64,000 nucleotides of DNA from Streptomyces yatensis (GCF_018069625.1 NZ_CP072941.1:7378001-7442000), one strand, 5' to 3'; shown: positions 1-8,795, counted from the first letter of the stretch. Notes: generated by a model from the letters alone, not told the origin. Made by a program: numbers and translations.

Positions 1-368
1 ATCGTGTCGCCCGCGGTCACCCGGATCTCCCGGCCCGGCACCTGGTCCTCGTACGCCCAGGACGCCACCTTGCGGGCGCCGATGTCCAGGGTGGTCGCGG
101 TGGCGGTCAGCCGGAACGTCCGCACGGGGCCGGGGCCCCGACGCTGCTCGGTCGCGGCGACCTCCGGGCCGTGCGGGGAGATGTACTCCGCCGGGGCGTC
201 CTCCGCGGGGGCGCCGGCCCGGGCGGGGGCGCCCATCGCGTTGCTGTCCATTCCGTCGTGGCCCGCGGTCCGGGGGTGGGGGCCGGGGGAGCCACAGGCC
301 GCGAGCAGACCGCTGCCCGCGGCGGCGATGCCCGTGCCGAGCACGGCACGGCGAGTCTTTTCGTGCAT
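1..368 (-). CDS. Multicopper oxidase, N-terminal part (runs off window start)
   Basis: The reading frame is open from an ATG at 366-368 to the window edge. It begins with a basic stretch followed by a hydrophobic segment ending in LLAACG, a lipobox, so the product should be exported and lipid-anchored. A low-complexity Gly/Ala/Pro spacer with a few Met and His residues follows. The next segment (VRTFRLTATATTLDIGARK, then WAYEDQVPGREIRVTAGDT) reads like the first cupredoxin domain of a multicopper oxidase. Such enzymes oxidise Cu(I), metals or phenols outside the cell using O2. The copper-ligand motifs lie beyond the window, so the exact type (laccase, CueO-like or nitrite-reductase-like) cannot be decided. 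A CsoR-like site lies about 200 bp upstream, which fits a copper role. Start choice rests on the signal sequence. Confidence 0.72.
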   Translation of the reverse strand, partial: MHEKTRRAVLGTGIAAAGSGLLAACGSPGPHPRTAGHDGMDSNAMGAPARAGAPAEDAPAEYISPHGPEVAATEQRRGPGPVRTFRLTATATTLDIGARKVASWAYEDQVPGREIRVTAGDT

Positions 369-517
369 GAGTCAGTACCCCAATGCTGATGTGTGCCGGA
401 TGCGTGAGGGTCGGCGCGTCCGCCGCCCCGCCGGAAGGGCGGGCGGCCGACGCGCCGCTCTATGCGACGCATCAGCGGTCGGCTGTGGGGTGAGGGGCCT
501 TGGTGCACCGCCGCCTC

Positions 518-557
518 CATCTGACCGTTCAGATCATCATCTGACCGTTTGATCATC
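518..557. repeat. Two adjacent ~20-bp direct repeats
   Basis: CATCTGACCGTT followed by a GATCAT block occurs twice in immediate succession (518-537 and 538-557). Both copies lie in the 428-bp gap between the divergent multicopper oxidase and glnA2 genes. They could be a regulator binding array; no family is assigned. Confidence 0.55.
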
Positions 558-571
558 GTGATAGTCGGCAC

Positions 572-590
572 CCTACCCCCAAGGGGTATG
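572..590. promoter_or_regulatory. CsoR-like copper-responsive operator
   Basis: The sequence contains TACCCC (574-579), CAA, then GGGGTA (583-588), a G/C-tract inverted repeat with TA ends. This shape resembles operators of the Cu(I)-sensing repressor CsoR. It lies about equally far (~200 bp) from the divergent multicopper oxidase and glnA2 starts; the copper-related oxidase is the more plausible target. The assignment is by resemblance only. Confidence 0.45.
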
Positions 591-796
591 GAGCTCCCGC
601 AGGCGCCACGGTGGGCACGGAACGTCCGGGGCCGGGACCGGCCGGGTGAAAGTACGATGCACACATCGTGGTGCGGCTGAGGGAAGACCGGAGAGCCCGG
701 ACGAAACCTCCGTGTAATCCCGCCGCGTGATACTGGGCTGCGGAAGGTGCCCCGCGCCCGCAAAAAGAGCCGTTTGACCTGCAAGGATAGGGGACC

Positions 797-2158
797 ATGG
801 ATAAGCAGCAGGAGTTCGTGCTCCGCACGCTCGAAGAGCGCGACATCCGGTTCGTGCGGCTCTGGTTCACCGATGTGCTCGGCTTCCTGAAGTCCGTGGC
901 CGTCGCGCCGGCCGAACTCGAGGGCGCCTTCGACGAAGGCATCGGCTTCGACGGCTCCGCGATCGAGGGCTTCGCCCGGGTCTACGAATCCGACATGATC
1001 GCCAAGCCGGACCCCGGGACGTTCCAGATCCTGCCCTGGCGCGCCGAGGCCCCCGGGACCGCCCGGATGTTCTGCGACATCCTGATGCCGGACGGCTCAC
1101 CGTCCTTCGCCGACCCCCGCTTCGTCCTCAAGCGCATCCTCGCCAAGACCTCCGACCTCGGGTTCACCTTCTACACCCACCCCGAGATCGAGTTCTTCCT
1201 GCTCAACCAGAAGCCGGTGGACGGCAGCCGCCCGGTGCCCGCCGACTCCTCCGGCTACTTCGACCACACCCCGCAGAACATCGGCATGGACTTCCGCCGC
1301 CAGGCGATCACCATGCTCGAATCGATGGGCATCTCGGTCGAGTTCTCCCACCACGAGGGCGCCCCCGGCCAGCAGGAGATCGACCTGCGCTACGCCGACG
1401 CGCTCTCCACCGCCGACAACATCATGACCTTCCGCCTGGTCATGAAGCAGGTCGCGCTGGAGCAGGGCGTACAGGCCACGTTCATGCCCAAGCCGTTCTC
1501 CGAATTCCCCGGCTCCGGCATGCACACCCACCTCTCCCTCTTCGAGGGCGACCGCAACGCGTTCTACGAGTCCGGCTCCGAGTTCCAGCTCTCCAAGGTG
1601 GGCCGCTCCTTCATCGCGGGGCTGCTCCGCCACGCCGGGGAGATCTCCGCCGTGACCAACCAGTGGGTCAACTCCTACAAGCGCATCTGGGGCGGCTCCA
1701 AGCGCACCGCCGGCGCGGGCGGCGAGGCCCCCTCCTACATCTGCTGGGGCCACAACAACCGCTCCGCCCTCGTCCGCGTCCCCCTCTACAAGCCCGGCAA
1801 GACCGGCTCCACCCGCATCGAGGTCCGCTCCCTGGACGCCGGCGCCAACCCCTACCTGGCCTACGCGGTGCTGCTCGCGGCCGGGCTCAAGGGCATCGAG
1901 GGCGGCTATGAACTCCCGGCCGGCGCCGACGACGACGTCTGGGCCCTCTCCGACGCCGAGCGCCGCTCACTGGGCATCGAGCCGCTGCCGCAGAACCTGG
2001 GCGAGGCGATCGACCTGATGGAGCGCAGCGAACTGGTCGCGGAGACGCTCGGTGAGCATGTCTTCGACTTCTTCCTCCGCAACAAGAAACAGGAGTGGGA
2101 GGAGTACCGCTCCGAGGTGACCCCGTTCGAGCTGCGGAAGATGCTGCCGGTGCTGTAG
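797..2158 (+). CDS. glnA2: Glutamine synthetase-like enzyme GlnA2 (probable gamma-glutamylpolyamine synthetase)
   Basis: 453 aa, cytosolic, with the full GS fold: an N-terminal beta-grasp containing GFDGSAIEGF (~residues 50-60), the HPEIEFFLL and HHEGAPGQQEIDLR metal/substrate motifs, the FMPKPF loop, and an NRSALVRVP nucleotide-binding segment. It closely resembles mycobacterial GlnA2 (Rv2222c). From recalled literature, Streptomyces GlnA2/GlnA3 ligate glutamate to polyamines rather than making glutamine. The C-terminal stretch that carries the adenylylated tyrosine in GlnA reads DDDVWALSDAE here, with Trp in that place, so GlnE probably cannot modify it. It stands alone ahead of a strong hairpin, followed by glnE on the same strand. 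The start ATG is preceded by a purine-rich AGGATAGGGGA. Confidence 0.9.
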   Translation: MDKQQEFVLRTLEERDIRFVRLWFTDVLGFLKSVAVAPAELEGAFDEGIGFDGSAIEGFARVYESDMIAKPDPGTFQILPWRAEAPGTARMFCDILMPDGSPSFADPRFVLKRILAKTSDLGFTFYTHPEIEFFLLNQKPVDGSRPVPADSSGYFDHTPQNIGMDFRRQAITMLESMGISVEFSHHEGAPGQQEIDLRYADALSTADNIMTFRLVMKQVALEQGVQATFMPKPFSEFPGSGMHTHLSLFEGDRNAFYESGSEFQLSKVGRSFIAGLLRHAGEISAVTNQWVNSYKRIWGGSKRTAGAGGEAPSYICWGHNNRSALVRVPLYKPGKTGSTRIEVRSLDAGANPYLAYAVLLAAGLKGIEGGYELPAGADDDVWALSDAERRSLGIEPLPQNLGEAIDLMERSELVAETLGEHVFDFFLRNKKQEWEEYRSEVTPFELRKMLPVL

Positions 2159-2166
2159 CGGACGGG

Positions 2167-2198
2167 CGAGGGCGGGGCGCGGGCGCGCCCCGCCCTCG
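2167..2198. terminator. Rho-independent-type hairpin after glnA2
   Basis: CGAGGGCGGGGCGCG (2167-2181) is complementary to CGCGCCCCGCCCTCG (2184-2198), starting 8 bp after the glnA2 stop. There is no U-tract, as is usual for Streptomyces hairpin terminators. It probably separates glnA2 from glnE transcription. Confidence 0.75.
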
Positions 2199-2324
2199 TC
2201 GGCCTGACCCCGCCCGGACCTGCCGCTTCGCCCTCGGGGTCGCTTAGGCTCGTCAGCGGCGCCTTTGATCATCGGTGTGCGTGGTCGAGCGGCGCGGAGT
2301 CGACCAGGGACGGAAGGCGGCGGG

Positions 2325-5300
2325 ATGTCCGTACCGCAGGGACGCAGGAGCAGCAACGTCACCCGGCTGCTGCGGCACGGTTTCACCGACGCCTCGGCCG
2401 CCCAGCGGCTGCTGGACGCGCCCGAGCTGGCCTCGGTGCGCAGCGATTCGGTGCTGCTGGAGGCGCTCGGCGCGACCGCCGACCCGGATCTGGCGCTGCT
2501 CGGGCTGGTACGGCTCGTCGAGGCGCTGCCGGAGGACGAGGGGGAGGCGGGGAAGCCGAACGGCGGGCAGCGGGCCGGTTCGCGGCAGGCGCTGCTGGAC
2601 ACCCTCGTCACCGCCAAACCGCTGCGCGACCGGCTGCTCGGGGTGCTCGGCGCCTCCGAGGCGCTGGGCGACCACCTCGCCCGCCATCCGGGGGACTGGC
2701 ACGCCCTGGTGACCTATGAGTCGGCCGATCTGCATCCGGCCACCCCCGAGTTCGAGCGGGCCCTGGCAGAGGGGGTCTGGGGCGCGCCCGGGGCGGGGCT
2801 GCCCCGGCCCGACGCGTTGCGCGTCGCCTACCGCCGGGCGCTGCTGGCCATCGCGGCCCGCGATGTGTGCGGCACCATCGACATCACCCAGACGGCCGCG
2901 GAACTGGCCGACCTGGCGACCGCGACGGTGCGGGCCGCGCTGGAGATCGCGGCCGAGGAGGAGCCGCAGGACGCCGCCGCCTGCAAGCTGGCCGTGATCG
3001 GCATGGGCAAATGCGGCGGCCGCGAGCTCAACTACGTCTCCGATGTGGACGTGATCTTCGTGGCGGAGGCGGTCGAGGGGGTCCAGGAGGACGAGGCGGT
3101 GCGGGCCGCCACCCGGCTCGCCTCCCGGCTGATGCGGGTCTGCTCCGATGTCACCGTCGAGGGCACCATCTGGCCCGTGGACGCCAACCTCCGCCCCGAG
3201 GGGCGCAACGGCCCGCTGGTGCGGACCCTCTCCAGCCATCTGGCGTACTACCAGCGCTGGGCCAAGACCTGGGAGTTCCAGGCGCTGCTGAAGGCCCGTC
3301 CGATGGCGGGTGACGCCGGGCTCGGCCAGGCGTATGTGGACGCCCTCGCGCCGATGGTCTGGCAGGCCGTCGAGCGCGAGAACTTCATCCCCGATGTGCA
3401 GCAGATGCGCCGCCGGGTGGTCGAGAACATCCCCGTCTCCGAGGTTGACCGCGAGCTGAAACTGGGCCCCGGGGGGCTGCGCGACGTCGAGTTCGCCGTC
3501 CAGCTGCTGCAGTTGGTGCACGGGCGCTCCGATGAGTCGCTGCGCAGCGGTACGACGCTGGACGCGCTCGCGGCCCTGGCCGCGGGCGGCTATGTGGGGC
3601 GCACCGACGCCGCCGCGCTGGACGCCGCGTACCGCTTTCTGCGCACCATGGAACACCGCCTCCAGCTCTACCGGCTGCGCCGCACCCATCTGATGCCCGA
3701 GGGCGAGGCCGATCAGCGCCGCCTCGGCCGGTCGCTGGGGTTCCGCACCGAGCCGGTCACCGAACTGGGCACCGCCTGGCGGCGGCACGCCCGCGAGGTG
3801 CGGCGGCTGCACGAGAAGCTCTTCTACCGGCCGCTGCTGGACGCCGTCGCCCAGCTCCAGCCCGGCGAGATCCGGCTCAGCCCCAAGGCGGCCGGTCAGC
3901 GCCTCACCGCCCTGGGGTACGCGGACCCGGCCGGAGCACTGCGCCATCTGGAGGCACTGGCCTCCGGTGTGACCCGAAAAGCGGCGATTCAGCGAACGTT
4001 GCTGCCGGTGCTGCTGGGCTGGTTCGCCGATTCCGCCGACCCGGATGCCGGGCTGCTGGGCTTCCGCAAGGTCTCGGACGCGCTTGGCAAGACGCCCTGG
4101 TACCTGCGGCTGCTGCGTGACGAGGGGGCCGCCGCCGAGAACCTGGCCCGGGTGCTCTCCGCCGGGCGGCTCGCCCCCGATCTGCTGCTGCGCGCCCCCG
4201 AGGCGGTCGCCCTGCTCGGCGACCCGGAGGGGCTGCGCCCGCGCGGCCGGGCCCATCTGGAGCAGGAGGTGCTGGCCGCCGTCGGCCGCGCCGACGGCGC
4301 CGAGCAGGCGGTCGCGGTGGCGCGCGGGGTGCGGCGGCGCGAGATGTTCCGTACGGCGGCCGCGGACGTCATCGAAAGCGCCCGGCTGGCCAACGGCGAG
4401 GCGCGCCCTACCGTGAGCTGGCCGCTGTCGGAGGAGCGGACGCCGGGCCGGGCCACGGGACCGACGATGACGGCGCCCGCCCCCGCGCCGGCCAGGGGCC
4501 CCGAGGTCCCCAGCGCCCTGCGGGAATCCGAACCCCATATGCCGGCCCGGCCCGCCGCCCCCGCCGCCGAACCGCCCGTGGACGCCGCGGCCCTGATCGA
4601 CATGGTCGGCGACGCCCTCTCCGATCTGAACGCCGCGACCCTCGCCGGCGCCCTGCGCGCCGCCGTCCGCGACACCTGGGGCGATGAGCTGCCCACCCGC
4701 TTCGCCGTCATCGGCCTCGGCCGCTTCGGCGGCCATGAGCTCAGCTACGGCTCCGACGCGGATGTGCTCTTCGTCCATGAGCCGCGCGAGGGGGCCGACG
4801 AACAGGAGGCCGCCCGCGCCGCGTTCGCCGTGGCCAACGAGATGCGGCGGCTGCTCCAGCTCCCCACCGCCGATCCGCCCCTGCTCATCGACGCCGATCT
4901 GCGCCCCGAGGGCAAGTCCGGGCCGCTGGTGCGCACGCTGGGCTCGTACGCCGCCTACTACCGCCGCTGGTCGCTGGTGTGGGAGAGCCAGGCGCTGCTG
5001 CGCGCCGAACCGGTGGCGGGCGACCCCGGGCTCGGCCGGCGCTTCATCGAGCTGATCGATCCGCTGCGGTATCCGGCCGAGGGGCTGGGCGAGGACGCGA
5101 TCCGCGAGATCCGGCGGCTCAAGGCCCGGATGGAGTCCGAGCGGCTGCCGCGCGGGGCCGACCCCACCACCCACGCGAAGCTGGGCCGGGGCGGCCTCAG
5201 CGATGTCGAGTGGACCGTCCAGCTGCTCCAGATGCGCCACGGCTGGGCCGAGCCCGGGCTGCGCACCACCCGCACCCGCGAGGCCCTGGCCGCCGCCCAC

Positions 5301-5561
5301 GCCGCCGAGCTGATCTCCACCGAGGACGCCCAGACGCTGGACGAGGCATGGGTCCTCGCCAGCCGCGTCCGCAACGCCGTCATGCTGGTCCGCGGCCGCG
5401 CGGGCGACACCTTCCCGACGGACGTCCGCGAACTGGCCGCCGTGGGCCGCTACCTGGGCTACGGCCCGGGCCACGTCGGGGAGATGCTGGACGACTACCG
5501 CCGCATCACCCGCCGGGCGCGGGCGGTGGTGGAGCGGCTCTTCTACGACTACGAGAGCTGA
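2325..5561 (+). CDS. glnE: Bifunctional glutamine synthetase adenylyltransferase / adenylyl-removing enzyme
   Basis: 1078 aa. GlnE attaches AMP to a tyrosine of GlnA when nitrogen is plentiful and removes it when nitrogen is short. Two nucleotidyltransferase domains are visible: GMGKCGG...VSDVDVIFV near residue 226 (deadenylylation half) and GLGRFGG...GSDADVLFV near residue 795 (adenylylation half). Each has the G-G-x-E-L then D-x-D metal signature and is followed by a LGPGGLRDVEF or LGRGGLSDVEW element. A Pro/Ala-rich linker (~residues 705-755) joins the halves. The ATG at 2325 is preferred over an in-frame ATG at 2265 because GGAAGGCGG lies just upstream and the conserved N-terminus starts there. 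Its substrate glnA lies ~51 kb away in this window. Confidence 0.95.
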   Translation: MSVPQGRRSSNVTRLLRHGFTDASAAQRLLDAPELASVRSDSVLLEALGATADPDLALLGLVRLVEALPEDEGEAGKPNGGQRAGSRQALLDTLVTAKPLRDRLLGVLGASEALGDHLARHPGDWHALVTYESADLHPATPEFERALAEGVWGAPGAGLPRPDALRVAYRRALLAIAARDVCGTIDITQTAAELADLATATVRAALEIAAEEEPQDAAACKLAVIGMGKCGGRELNYVSDVDVIFVAEAVEGVQEDEAVRAATRLASRLMRVCSDVTVEGTIWPVDANLRPEGRNGPLVRTLSSHLAYYQRWAKTWEFQALLKARPMAGDAGLGQAYVDALAPMVWQAVERENFIPDVQQMRRRVVENIPVSEVDRELKLGPGGLRDVEFAVQLLQLVHGRSDESLRSGTTLDALAALAAGGYVGRTDAAALDAAYRFLRTMEHRLQLYRLRRTHLMPEGEADQRRLGRSLGFRTEPVTELGTAWRRHAREVRRLHEKLFYRPLLDAVAQLQPGEIRLSPKAAGQRLTALGYADPAGALRHLEALASGVTRKAAIQRTLLPVLLGWFADSADPDAGLLGFRKVSDALGKTPWYLRLLRDEGAAAENLARVLSAGRLAPDLLLRAPEAVALLGDPEGLRPRGRAHLEQEVLAAVGRADGAEQAVAVARGVRRREMFRTAAADVIESARLANGEARPTVSWPLSEERTPGRATGPTMTAPAPAPARGPEVPSALRESEPHMPARPAAPAAEPPVDAAALIDMVGDALSDLNAATLAGALRAAVRDTWGDELPTRFAVIGLGRFGGHELSYGSDADVLFVHEPREGADEQEAARAAFAVANEMRRLLQLPTADPPLLIDADLRPEGKSGPLVRTLGSYAAYYRRWSLVWESQALLRAEPVAGDPGLGRRFIELIDPLRYPAEGLGEDAIREIRRLKARMESERLPRGADPTTHAKLGRGGLSDVEWTVQLLQMRHGWAEPGLRTTRTREALAAAHAAELISTEDAQTLDEAWVLASRVRNAVMLVRGRAGDTFPTDVRELAAVGRYLGYGPGHVGEMLDDYRRITRRARAVVERLFYDYES

Positions 5562-5640
5562 CGCCCGTCACGCTGCGCCCGTCACGGCTGCGCCCGTCAC
5601 GTGGTGCGTGGCCCGTGGCGCGTGGCCCGTCCCGTGGCGC
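5562..5640. repeat. Low-complexity tandem repeats after glnE
   Basis: CTGCGCCCGTCACG-like units occur about three times, then GTGGCGCGTGGCCCGT-like units, directly after the glnE stop. No gene or clear hairpin terminator is seen in the 189-bp gap to the convergent gene. Confidence 0.5.
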
Positions 5641-5750
5641 TGGCCGGGTCCGGCACCAGGATGCCCGTGGCGGGCGGCGGGGGCGGCCGTCACGACGCTC
5701 GTGGTGCGCGGCCGGGTCAACTGCCAGGGCGCCCGTGGTGCGCGGCCGCC

Positions 5751-6947
5751 TCAGCCGTCCGCGGGCAGGCGGATGCGCAGCGGGCCGCAGCCGATGCGGT
5801 CGGCCTCCGCCGCGACGAAGCGGGGAAGGAGCGTACGGATGTCGGCGGCGCGCCGGGCGCTGTCCGCCCGGATCAGGAAGGTGACCGGGCCGGTCTGGCA
5901 CTCGGCCTGGAACAGCCCCATGTCGTCGCGGACGAAGCCGTATCCGTCCTGGTCACCGGCCTTGACCGGGTCCTTGGCGCCGTCCGTGGACAGTTGCGCG
6001 TAGAGCATCGCGAGCCGTGGATCCTCCACCGTCATCAGCCGCAGTCCGGGATGGTGGAAGAGCACCCGGCGGTCGCAGGTGCGCACCGGCCCCGCGCCCC
6101 GGGTCACCAGGGTGCGGCCCAGCGCACTGTGCCCGTACCCGCGGGGGAGCGGCAGCCCCTCGATGCCGCACATGGCGTCCTTCTTCTCGTCCAGGAACCG
6201 TGGCGGCTCCGGTATCCGGCCGGTCGGATCGGCGATGGTGCCCGTGCACCCCTTCTCGGTCATGTAGTGGTCGACCAGCCTGACCACGGCACGCGCGAGT
6301 CGATCGCGGGCCTTCGTGTTGACGTCGTGGTCGTAGACCGTCCAGCCGGTCGCCAGGTCGATCACGGTCGGACCGCCGGTGACGTCCATGTCACTCGGCC
6401 GGCCGACGCAGCCGTCGGGTACCGCCAGCCAGGCCCGGGTGTCCGAGGCCATGCCCAGCAGGCCATCGCCCAGCGGGGTGAGCCGCGCGGACAGGAACTC
6501 ATCGGCCCACCGATCGCCCGAGCCGCCGAACCGGGGATCCAGCTGATGCGCCTGGACGGTGATCCGCGAGCCGTCCGACGTCAGCAGGCATTGGCCGGAC
6601 GAGCCCTCGGCGCCGGTGCGATCGCTGGTGATGGGTACCTCGGAGCTCTCCACGTCCGCTGTGCGGCCGTCTTCGCCCGCGAACAGCGCCGCCGCATCGT
6701 CCCGGCTCAAGGCCCCCCAGCAGGCCCGGTCGTCCGCGAACGGACCCGCCTCGGCCTGCCAGGCCACGCCCGCGCCACCGAGCAGCGCCCCGGCGACGAC
6801 CCCGATGACGGCCGTGGTCACGGCCAGCCGCGGCCGACTGCCGGTCAGCCGCTGCCAGTGCCACCAGGGGCGGCGCCGCTCGTGCAGGGGCACGCGCTCC
6901 TCGCTCGCCCCGCTCTTGTCGCTGGTGTCGTTCTCGGAGTCGCTCAT
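5751..6947 (-). CDS. Membrane-anchored hypothetical protein, paralogue of the upstream gene
   Basis: 398 aa from the ATG at 6945-6947. A charged cytoplasmic tail (~45 aa, starting MSDSENDTSDKSGASEE) is followed by one transmembrane helix (LAVTTAVIGVVAGALLGG) and a large extracytoplasmic domain with several cysteines. After the helix it has FADDRACWGALSRDDAA, matching the other protein's FGKDSYCWGAW. The two proteins share the same overall layout of cysteines and a repeated TFLIRA/TVLMLA-type strand near the C-terminus, so they are diverged duplicates. The start overlaps the stop of the upstream gene as ATGA, implying translational coupling. A start 11 codons further upstream is possible but would lie deeper inside the neighbour. 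I do not recognise a function. Confidence 0.75.
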   Translation of the reverse strand: MSDSENDTSDKSGASEERVPLHERRRPWWHWQRLTGSRPRLAVTTAVIGVVAGALLGGAGVAWQAEAGPFADDRACWGALSRDDAAALFAGEDGRTADVESSEVPITSDRTGAEGSSGQCLLTSDGSRITVQAHQLDPRFGGSGDRWADEFLSARLTPLGDGLLGMASDTRAWLAVPDGCVGRPSDMDVTGGPTVIDLATGWTVYDHDVNTKARDRLARAVVRLVDHYMTEKGCTGTIADPTGRIPEPPRFLDEKKDAMCGIEGLPLPRGYGHSALGRTLVTRGAGPVRTCDRRVLFHHPGLRLMTVEDPRLAMLYAQLSTDGAKDPVKAGDQDGYGFVRDDMGLFQAECQTGPVTFLIRADSARRAADIRTLLPRFVAAEADRIGCGPLRIRLPADG

Positions 6948-8044
6948 CGGTCGGATCCCCCAGGTGCGACGGGCGCGCAACCGACGCGTCGCGCCACGGC
7001 GTCGGCGAAGGCGGCGAAGTACGGTGTCGTCTCGTGCGGCGACGGGGCGAGCATCAGCACGGTGAACGGACGCCCCGCGCAGTCGGCCCGTACGACCTTG
7101 TAGTCGTCGGCGAAGACCCCCGTACCGCGCCAGCCGCGCGCCGGCGCCTTGCTGCCCGTGGCCCCGTCGAGCAGCGCGGAGAGCCGCGGCTCGGCGACCA
7201 TCAGGGCGTCGAAGTACCGGCCTTCACCGTGCTGCGTCCGTACCGAACAGGACTGGAGATCCCGGGTGACCGCGCCGACCTGATATTCTAGGTCGGCGCC
7301 CTCCTTCTCGCCGAACTCCAGGCCCCTGATCCGGCAGGCGCGGGTGAAGAAGGACTCCTCCTCCTCGGGCAGGGTGGGCATCGGCGAGACGGCCTCGAGC
7401 GGCTTCGCCGGGGCGCAACCCGCCTTCTCCATCGCCCGGTTGGCGACCGCCACGAGCAGCCGGGCCACGGACTGGGAGCCGCCGAGTCCCGCACCGGCCG
7501 ACATCGTGGAGTCGGGGTAGACCGACCGGGCCGTCGAGTCGAGCGTCACCGCGGTCGGCCGCCCGTCGTGGGTGTCGCACCCCTTGGGCAGGACCAGCAG
7601 CGCATGAGCGCCGTCGGTGGCGCCCGGCAGCCGGTCGGGCAGCGGCATCGCCCGGTCGCCGAGATACCCGCCGATCCACTCCATGCGCCGCGCGGCGTCC
7701 TCGGGCGCGGGGCCGTAGACGACCGTGACCTCGGTCTCCTCCGTGACCTTGTCACCGTCGCTGCTGTAGCGCTCGGAGTGCAGCGCCACGGTGCACCGCC
7801 CGCGTGGCTGCCGCGGTGTCGGCGCGGTCTCCTTGGACGTACGGCTCGCGTTGTCCTCGTCCAGCGCCTCGCCGCTCAGGAACTCCGGCCCGCTGTCCTC
7901 TTTCCAGGCGCCCCAGCAGTAGCTGTCCTTCCCGAACGGCCAGGTGTCCGTGGCCCAGGTCCCGACCCCGGCCGCCACCAGCACCACGACGGCGCCGCCG
8001 ACCAGAGCCGCCCGGCGGCGTGCGCCGCCCAACAACTTTTTCAT
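6944..8044 (-). CDS. Membrane-anchored hypothetical protein, first gene of a paralogous pair
   Basis: 366 aa. The N-terminus MKKLLGGARRR followed by AALVGGAVVVLVAAGVGTW is a short basic tail and a signal-anchor helix. The rest is predicted outside the membrane, with six or more cysteines (CWGAW near residue 44, RGRCTV, KGCDTH, AGCAPA, TRACRIRG, ADCAGRP), suggesting a disulphide-rich fold. It is co-transcribed with the downstream paralogue through a 4-bp ATGA overlap. No enzyme motif is visible. A role in cell-surface or septal processes is a guess only. It is the first gene of the minus-strand pair, and nothing else in the window resembles it. Confidence 0.75.
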   Translation of the reverse strand: MKKLLGGARRRAALVGGAVVVLVAAGVGTWATDTWPFGKDSYCWGAWKEDSGPEFLSGEALDEDNASRTSKETAPTPRQPRGRCTVALHSERYSSDGDKVTEETEVTVVYGPAPEDAARRMEWIGGYLGDRAMPLPDRLPGATDGAHALLVLPKGCDTHDGRPTAVTLDSTARSVYPDSTMSAGAGLGGSQSVARLLVAVANRAMEKAGCAPAKPLEAVSPMPTLPEEEESFFTRACRIRGLEFGEKEGADLEYQVGAVTRDLQSCSVRTQHGEGRYFDALMVAEPRLSALLDGATGSKAPARGWRGTGVFADDYKVVRADCAGRPFTVLMLAPSPHETTPYFAAFADAVARRVGCAPVAPGGSDR

Positions 8045-8127
8045 CGATGCCCTTCCCCCGTGTGGCCGTCGATCCTACTCAGCGGCTCAGCACGCGGCGT
8101 GAAGGGGGCATGGCAATTCCGTAGGCG

Positions 8128-8502
8128 TCAGCGGCCGTTCGGCGCAGGCGGCTCGCCGAGCCGCACCGTGATGGTGACGCGCCCCTTCCCATCGATCCGA
8201 GCGACCCCGTGCCCGGCCCGCTCGCCCCCGTCCAGATCCAGCGTCATCGGCCCGCCCTCACCGGTGAAGTTCCGCCACCACAGCTTCCGTTCGGGCATGG
8301 CGACGCGGATCGTGACGACATCGGCGGCGCGCTCATAGGCGACCGGGGTACTGAAACCGCGCCCCGACCGCCGCCCCGTATACGTCACCACGGTCAGCCG
8401 CCCCCTCACCCACCGTCCCCAGCGCGGAGAGGACCGCAGCCCGACCATCCAGGCGTTGAACCGGCCGGTGACGCGCTTCGGAAGCGGCCGTTTGTACCGC
8501 AC
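8128..8502 (-). CDS. Nitroreductase / deazaflavin-dependent oxidoreductase family protein
   Basis: 124 aa, starting at a GTG (8500-8502) with CGGAGG 5 bp upstream. The sequence KRVTGRFNAWMVGLRSSPRW...VVTYTGRRSGRGFSTPVAYE is typical of the split-barrel DUF385 family (PF04075), whose members use F420H2 or flavin to reduce quinones, nitro compounds and other substrates. The conserved TxGRRSG and PVxY segments are present. It is slightly short for the family (usually ~130-150 aa) and the C-terminal region is less typical, so cofactor use is uncertain. It is monocistronic: 83 bp separates it from the end of the convergently oriented neighbourhood, and a 447-bp gap lies upstream. Confidence 0.7.
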   Translation of the reverse strand: MRYKRPLPKRVTGRFNAWMVGLRSSPRWGRWVRGRLTVVTYTGRRSGRGFSTPVAYERAADVVTIRVAMPERKLWWRNFTGEGGPMTLDLDGGERAGHGVARIDGKGRVTITVRLGEPPAPNGR

Positions 8503-8753
8503 ACAAACCTCCGGGTGCCGAGGAACAGGGGAGTTGTGGCGTCACGGTAGCTCCGCGGGTGGCGCACCCCCGCCCGTTGCCCGGAAGTGAGAGAGACGAG
8601 CCCCGAGTCCTCTCCCATGGCGTGCGCGCCGAGCGTCGTCCACCGCCCCGGACAGGGCGGGCGTTTCATATGCAGTTCGTGGAGAGCAACGTCATGCGCC
8701 GCGAGGTCGTGCACGGCCCGGCCGGACTGACGTCCCCTCCGGGTACCCCTTCC

Positions 8754-8795
8754 GAAAACGCTTGATCTGAAGCAACTCATTCATCAAACGTTTTC
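8754..8795. promoter_or_regulatory. Inverted repeat with two LacI-like operator halves in a geneless gap
   Basis: Within the 447-bp gap 8503-8949, GAAAACGCTTGAT (8754-8766) is repeated in inverted form as ATCAAACGTTTTC (8783-8795), 12 of 13 positions matching. Each arm is itself nearly palindromic around a central CG, like LacI/GalR-family operators, and the two centres are 30 bp apart. No convincing gene starts nearby. The rest of the gap shows nothing I can support. Confidence 0.45.

Noticed and set aside
2253..5474. 1073-codon open frame on the minus strand over glnE
   Set aside because: It is the complement of glnE in a Streptomyces frame that stays open because of GC bias; the product is low-complexity and glnE motifs on the other strand are unmistakable.
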